From Triparma columacea (taxonomy: Eukaryota; Sar; Bolidophyceae; Parmales; Triparmaceae), in assembly GCA_030267965.1 (NCBI GenBank), contig BRYA01000689.1:1097-53818 (forward strand): a stretch of DNA of 52,722 nt, written 5' to 3'. Numbering within the stretch: position 1 is the stretch's first letter; each line of letters opens with the position of its first letter. The notes under the pieces are model-generated. The model did no database searches. It was given only the letters and a program-made list of their open reading frames with translations, and was not told the DNA's origin. Shown one piece after another: positions 50,701 through 52,722 of the stretch. The translations under genes were made by a program, and so were the position numbers.

Positions 50701-52722
50701 TGGCTCCTGCACCTGCTCTTCTTGCGACATTGGGTTTAGTGGGAGTAGCTGTGAAAGCACTATACATCATGTGGTCGATATGGACGGACTATTTAACACG
50801 ATTAGTAATTATGCAACTACCAACACTGGCAACTCCATCATGGCGAATGGTGACACTGCGATTCTAGCTGTTGGGTCGTATAAATGCTCAGAGGGGACTT
50901 GTGCAATGAGTACTACCATGCTATGTACAGATAATTTGAATGGGGAAATTATGTGCGAAGAGGACAATGCAAGCTGTGTTCTCAATGGAGAGAACTCAAA
51001 ACGAGGGATGGAAGTGCAAGGAAGTGTGAGTGGTAAACTTACTCTTCGAGCACTTCTTTTCAGTAATGGAAAGGCATACAGTGGTGGAGGGGTTTACATT
51101 TTGGATGATGCCATAGTGGACATTGAGCTCTGTGTCTTTCATAAGTGTAAATCTTTAGGCGCTTACAGTCAATATGGAGGGGGAGCAATATTTGTTACTG
51201 ATGGTGGCACTATCAACATGTTTGGAACAACATTTAGCGATAATTCCGCAGATTCAGGCTTTGGTGGTGATATCTTCATTGATAACGGTGATATAGATTC
51301 AACCTCTGGGACTCCTGGAAGCATCACCATCCATAATACATGCCCTTATCCCTACTCCTCAAACTCTCCTATTCAAGGTAAGTGAGGAGAATGAGATACC
51401 TTAGACTACAAAAACAAAAATTTATTTAGCTCACCCCAAAAAATCAAACTTTGTTTCTATCTATCTCTACCCCAGGGTCTAATTTGGTTGCTCAAGGGAC
51501 AATTGAATCAACTGAATTAGGACTCTTTCCATACTCCTACTTTTGTGTGTGTCGCTCAGGTTACAGCGGTAATTTAACCGATTGTGTTGCTGATCCCTGC
51601 CAAGCTACTCAAGATGCTACTGATGATGCTTTTTCTGGAAAGTTCTACTGTATCAATGGAGGTGATATTGGAGGAACAACTGGCTCCTGTACCTGTACAG
51701 GCTGTGACTCTGAACATGTTGGCAAAAGTTGTGCCAACACCAAGCACTTTGTTGCTGATATGGGAAGTCTCTTCAATAAAATCAGCAATTATGCAGGGGC
51801 CGAGGTTAACACTGGAAATTCAATCATGGCTAGTGGTGATGCTGTGGTGATGGCGATTGGGTCATATAAATGCTCAGGGGAGACTTGTGCAAGTATTGAA
51901 GCAATGCTGCGCACAGTTGATCTGAGTGGAGTGCTCAAGTGTGCAGAAGGCAATGCAAGCTGTCTTTTAGACGGACACAGCATAAGAAGAGTGATGCATG
52001 TACAGGGGACTGGAACTAGAACTCTCACTCTTAGTTCAATCAGGTTTCACAACGGACTCAACGATTGGGGAGGAGGAGGACTTTACCTTGCGAGCGCATC
52101 AGTAGAGATTGAGCTATGTGTCTTCTCTAACTGCAATGTAACAGGCAGTGCTTATTCAGGTGGAGCTATTCGCATTGATAGCGGGGCTGTCAATATCTAT
52201 GGAACAACCTTCACTGACAACAGTGCAGGCTCAGGAAATGGTAATGATATTCATACAGAAGCTGGAACCATTGAAATCCACGATACATGCCCTTCTCTCT
52301 ACTCTTACAACTCTCCAATCCAAGGTAAGCTAAGATGTAGGTAGAGCCAATTTTTGAACACCTAACACAACTTCTAACGTTCCTTCTGTAAGGGTCCACT
52401 TTGGACACTTCTGGCTTAGTCACAGGCAATTTATTCTCATTCTCTGGTTGTGATCGCTGCCAAGGCACTTCAACTTCAACAGATGACGGTTTAGATGGGA
52501 AATTCTTCTGTGTAAATGGTGGTACCATTGCAGGGTATGCAGGATCTTGCAGCTGCACTTCTTGCTATGAAGGCGTTGGAGGTCCAAACTGTGCTACCTG
52601 CGCAGAAGGTTACACTGGAGATGCCCCCTGGTGTTTCCTCGATTGTGTATCTAGTGCCAATCCTTCTGATGACGGTTCTCTGGAGAATGATGGGAACTTC
52701 TTCTGCATAAATGGAGGAACAA
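44716..52722 (+). CDS. Large modular surface protein, 3' end beyond the window
   Basis: Twelve exons: 44716-44724, 44821-45733, 45897-46001, 46241-46591, 46781-47404, 47526-47705, 47880-48230, 48348-48836, 49079-49588, 49686-51377, 51476-52324 and 52394-52722 (open). Intron 1 is phase 0; the other ten are all phase 1. Exons 1-2 give a signal peptide (MTIVTTPMMSIIIISYLALV). Exons 2-9 encode acidic, Cys-containing modules I do not recognise, several duplicated. Exon 10 has two hydrophobic stretches (GLVLFFTALDLFTTAAFYVI; TFNIVMLNCIVMQGAIA), then a CUB-like domain (CTVNENCFSSLDYGDDELC). EGF-like Cys repeats (FYCINGG, CTCSSCDIGFSG) and a right-handed beta-helix region (GGGVYILDDAIVDIELCVF, GTTFSDNSADSGFGGD) follow. 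Exon 11 repeats the EGF plus beta-helix unit and exon 12 begins another. An extracellular adhesive or coat protein is likely. Whether exons 1-9 and 10-12 form one transcript needs RNA data, but exon 10 has no ATG near its start. Confidence 0.7.
45690..47880 (+). repeat. Duplicated exon-intron segment within the large gene
   Basis: About 45,690-45,895 is highly similar to about 47,670-47,870. Both cover the end of an exon (encoding RIILVYE), the donor, most of the intron (shared CACCCCGATGTCTTCCTCAA and GATTTGCTTCGCTCCTTGC) and the approach to the acceptor. Retained intron similarity indicates a fairly recent duplication. Confidence 0.85.
45897..49400 (+). repeat. Second duplicated exon-intron segment within the large gene
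   Basis: About 45,897-46,540 (exon 3, intron, exon 4) is similar to about 48,730-49,380 (end of exon 8, intron, exon 9). Shared coding motifs are GED-x-SSDVEEP, YPP-x-VDET, ERRTGVLNNT and SLGRPCRAH. The intervening introns share CTCATTAACCCTTACCTTCA and GACCCCCCTCGACC. Confidence 0.85.

Noticed and set aside
1..52722. tRNA, rRNA or snRNA genes
   Set aside because: I found no cloverleaf-like or conserved RNA sequence by eye; a covariance-model scan would be needed to exclude short ones.

Overview
The window is nuclear DNA of a eukaryote, most likely a photosynthetic stramenopile (ochrophyte) with a ciliated stage. The genes carry short GT-AG introns, mostly with GTGAG donors and C-rich acceptor tracts. 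One product has an N-terminal signal peptide ending in Gly-Ala before Phe-Phe, the hallmark of import into a complex red plastid. IFT57 and a NEK6/7-like kinase point to cilia. The XK-related-like membrane protein and the CUB/EGF-like/beta-helix surface protein fit a small marine alga such as a bolidophyte/parmalean or a pelagophyte. That placement is a guess; I cannot search databases. Both window ends cut genes.

Layout. From 1 to 34,346 there are 17 genes that alternate strand without exception. In order they are: an unknown protein (-), Tudor-like (+), zinc finger/IQ/C2/PH/RS (-), membrane-anchored CRAL-TRIO/Sec14 (+), multipass membrane protein (-), secreted DOMON-like (+), NSA2 (-), DinB-GST fusion (+), three-repeat Myb (-), plastid CvfB-like (+), class II glutamine amidotransferase (-), MARVEL-like (+), five-EF-hand protein (-), VPS52 (+), unknown (-), XK-related-like (+) and CTNNBL1 (-). 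Divergent start codons lie 17 to 621 bp apart and convergent stops 36 to 229 bp apart.

From about 34.3 to 39.3 kb four tandem copies of a C2H2 zinc-finger gene follow on +. Their framework residues are nearly fixed, while the predicted DNA-contact residues differ. Next come a secretory J-protein (+), then a NEK6/7-like kinase and IFT57 on -, whose reading frames overlap by ATGA and which a canonical intron would join in frame into one protein. From 44.7 kb to the window end is one large + strand gene. After its first exon all ten introns seen are phase 1, its exons show internal duplication, and its C-terminal part is a CUB/EGF-like/beta-helix extracellular region that continues past the window.

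The genes do not form one pathway. They span ribosome assembly (NSA2), splicing (CTNNBL1), endosome-to-Golgi tethering (VPS52), thiol and glutathione chemistry (DinB-GST, amidotransferase), lipid transfer (Sec14), calcium signalling (EF-hand protein), cilia (NEK/IFT57) and the cell surface. The spliced models below were built by hand: every join keeps frame, and exon sums are multiples of three for all complete genes. No transcript data were available.
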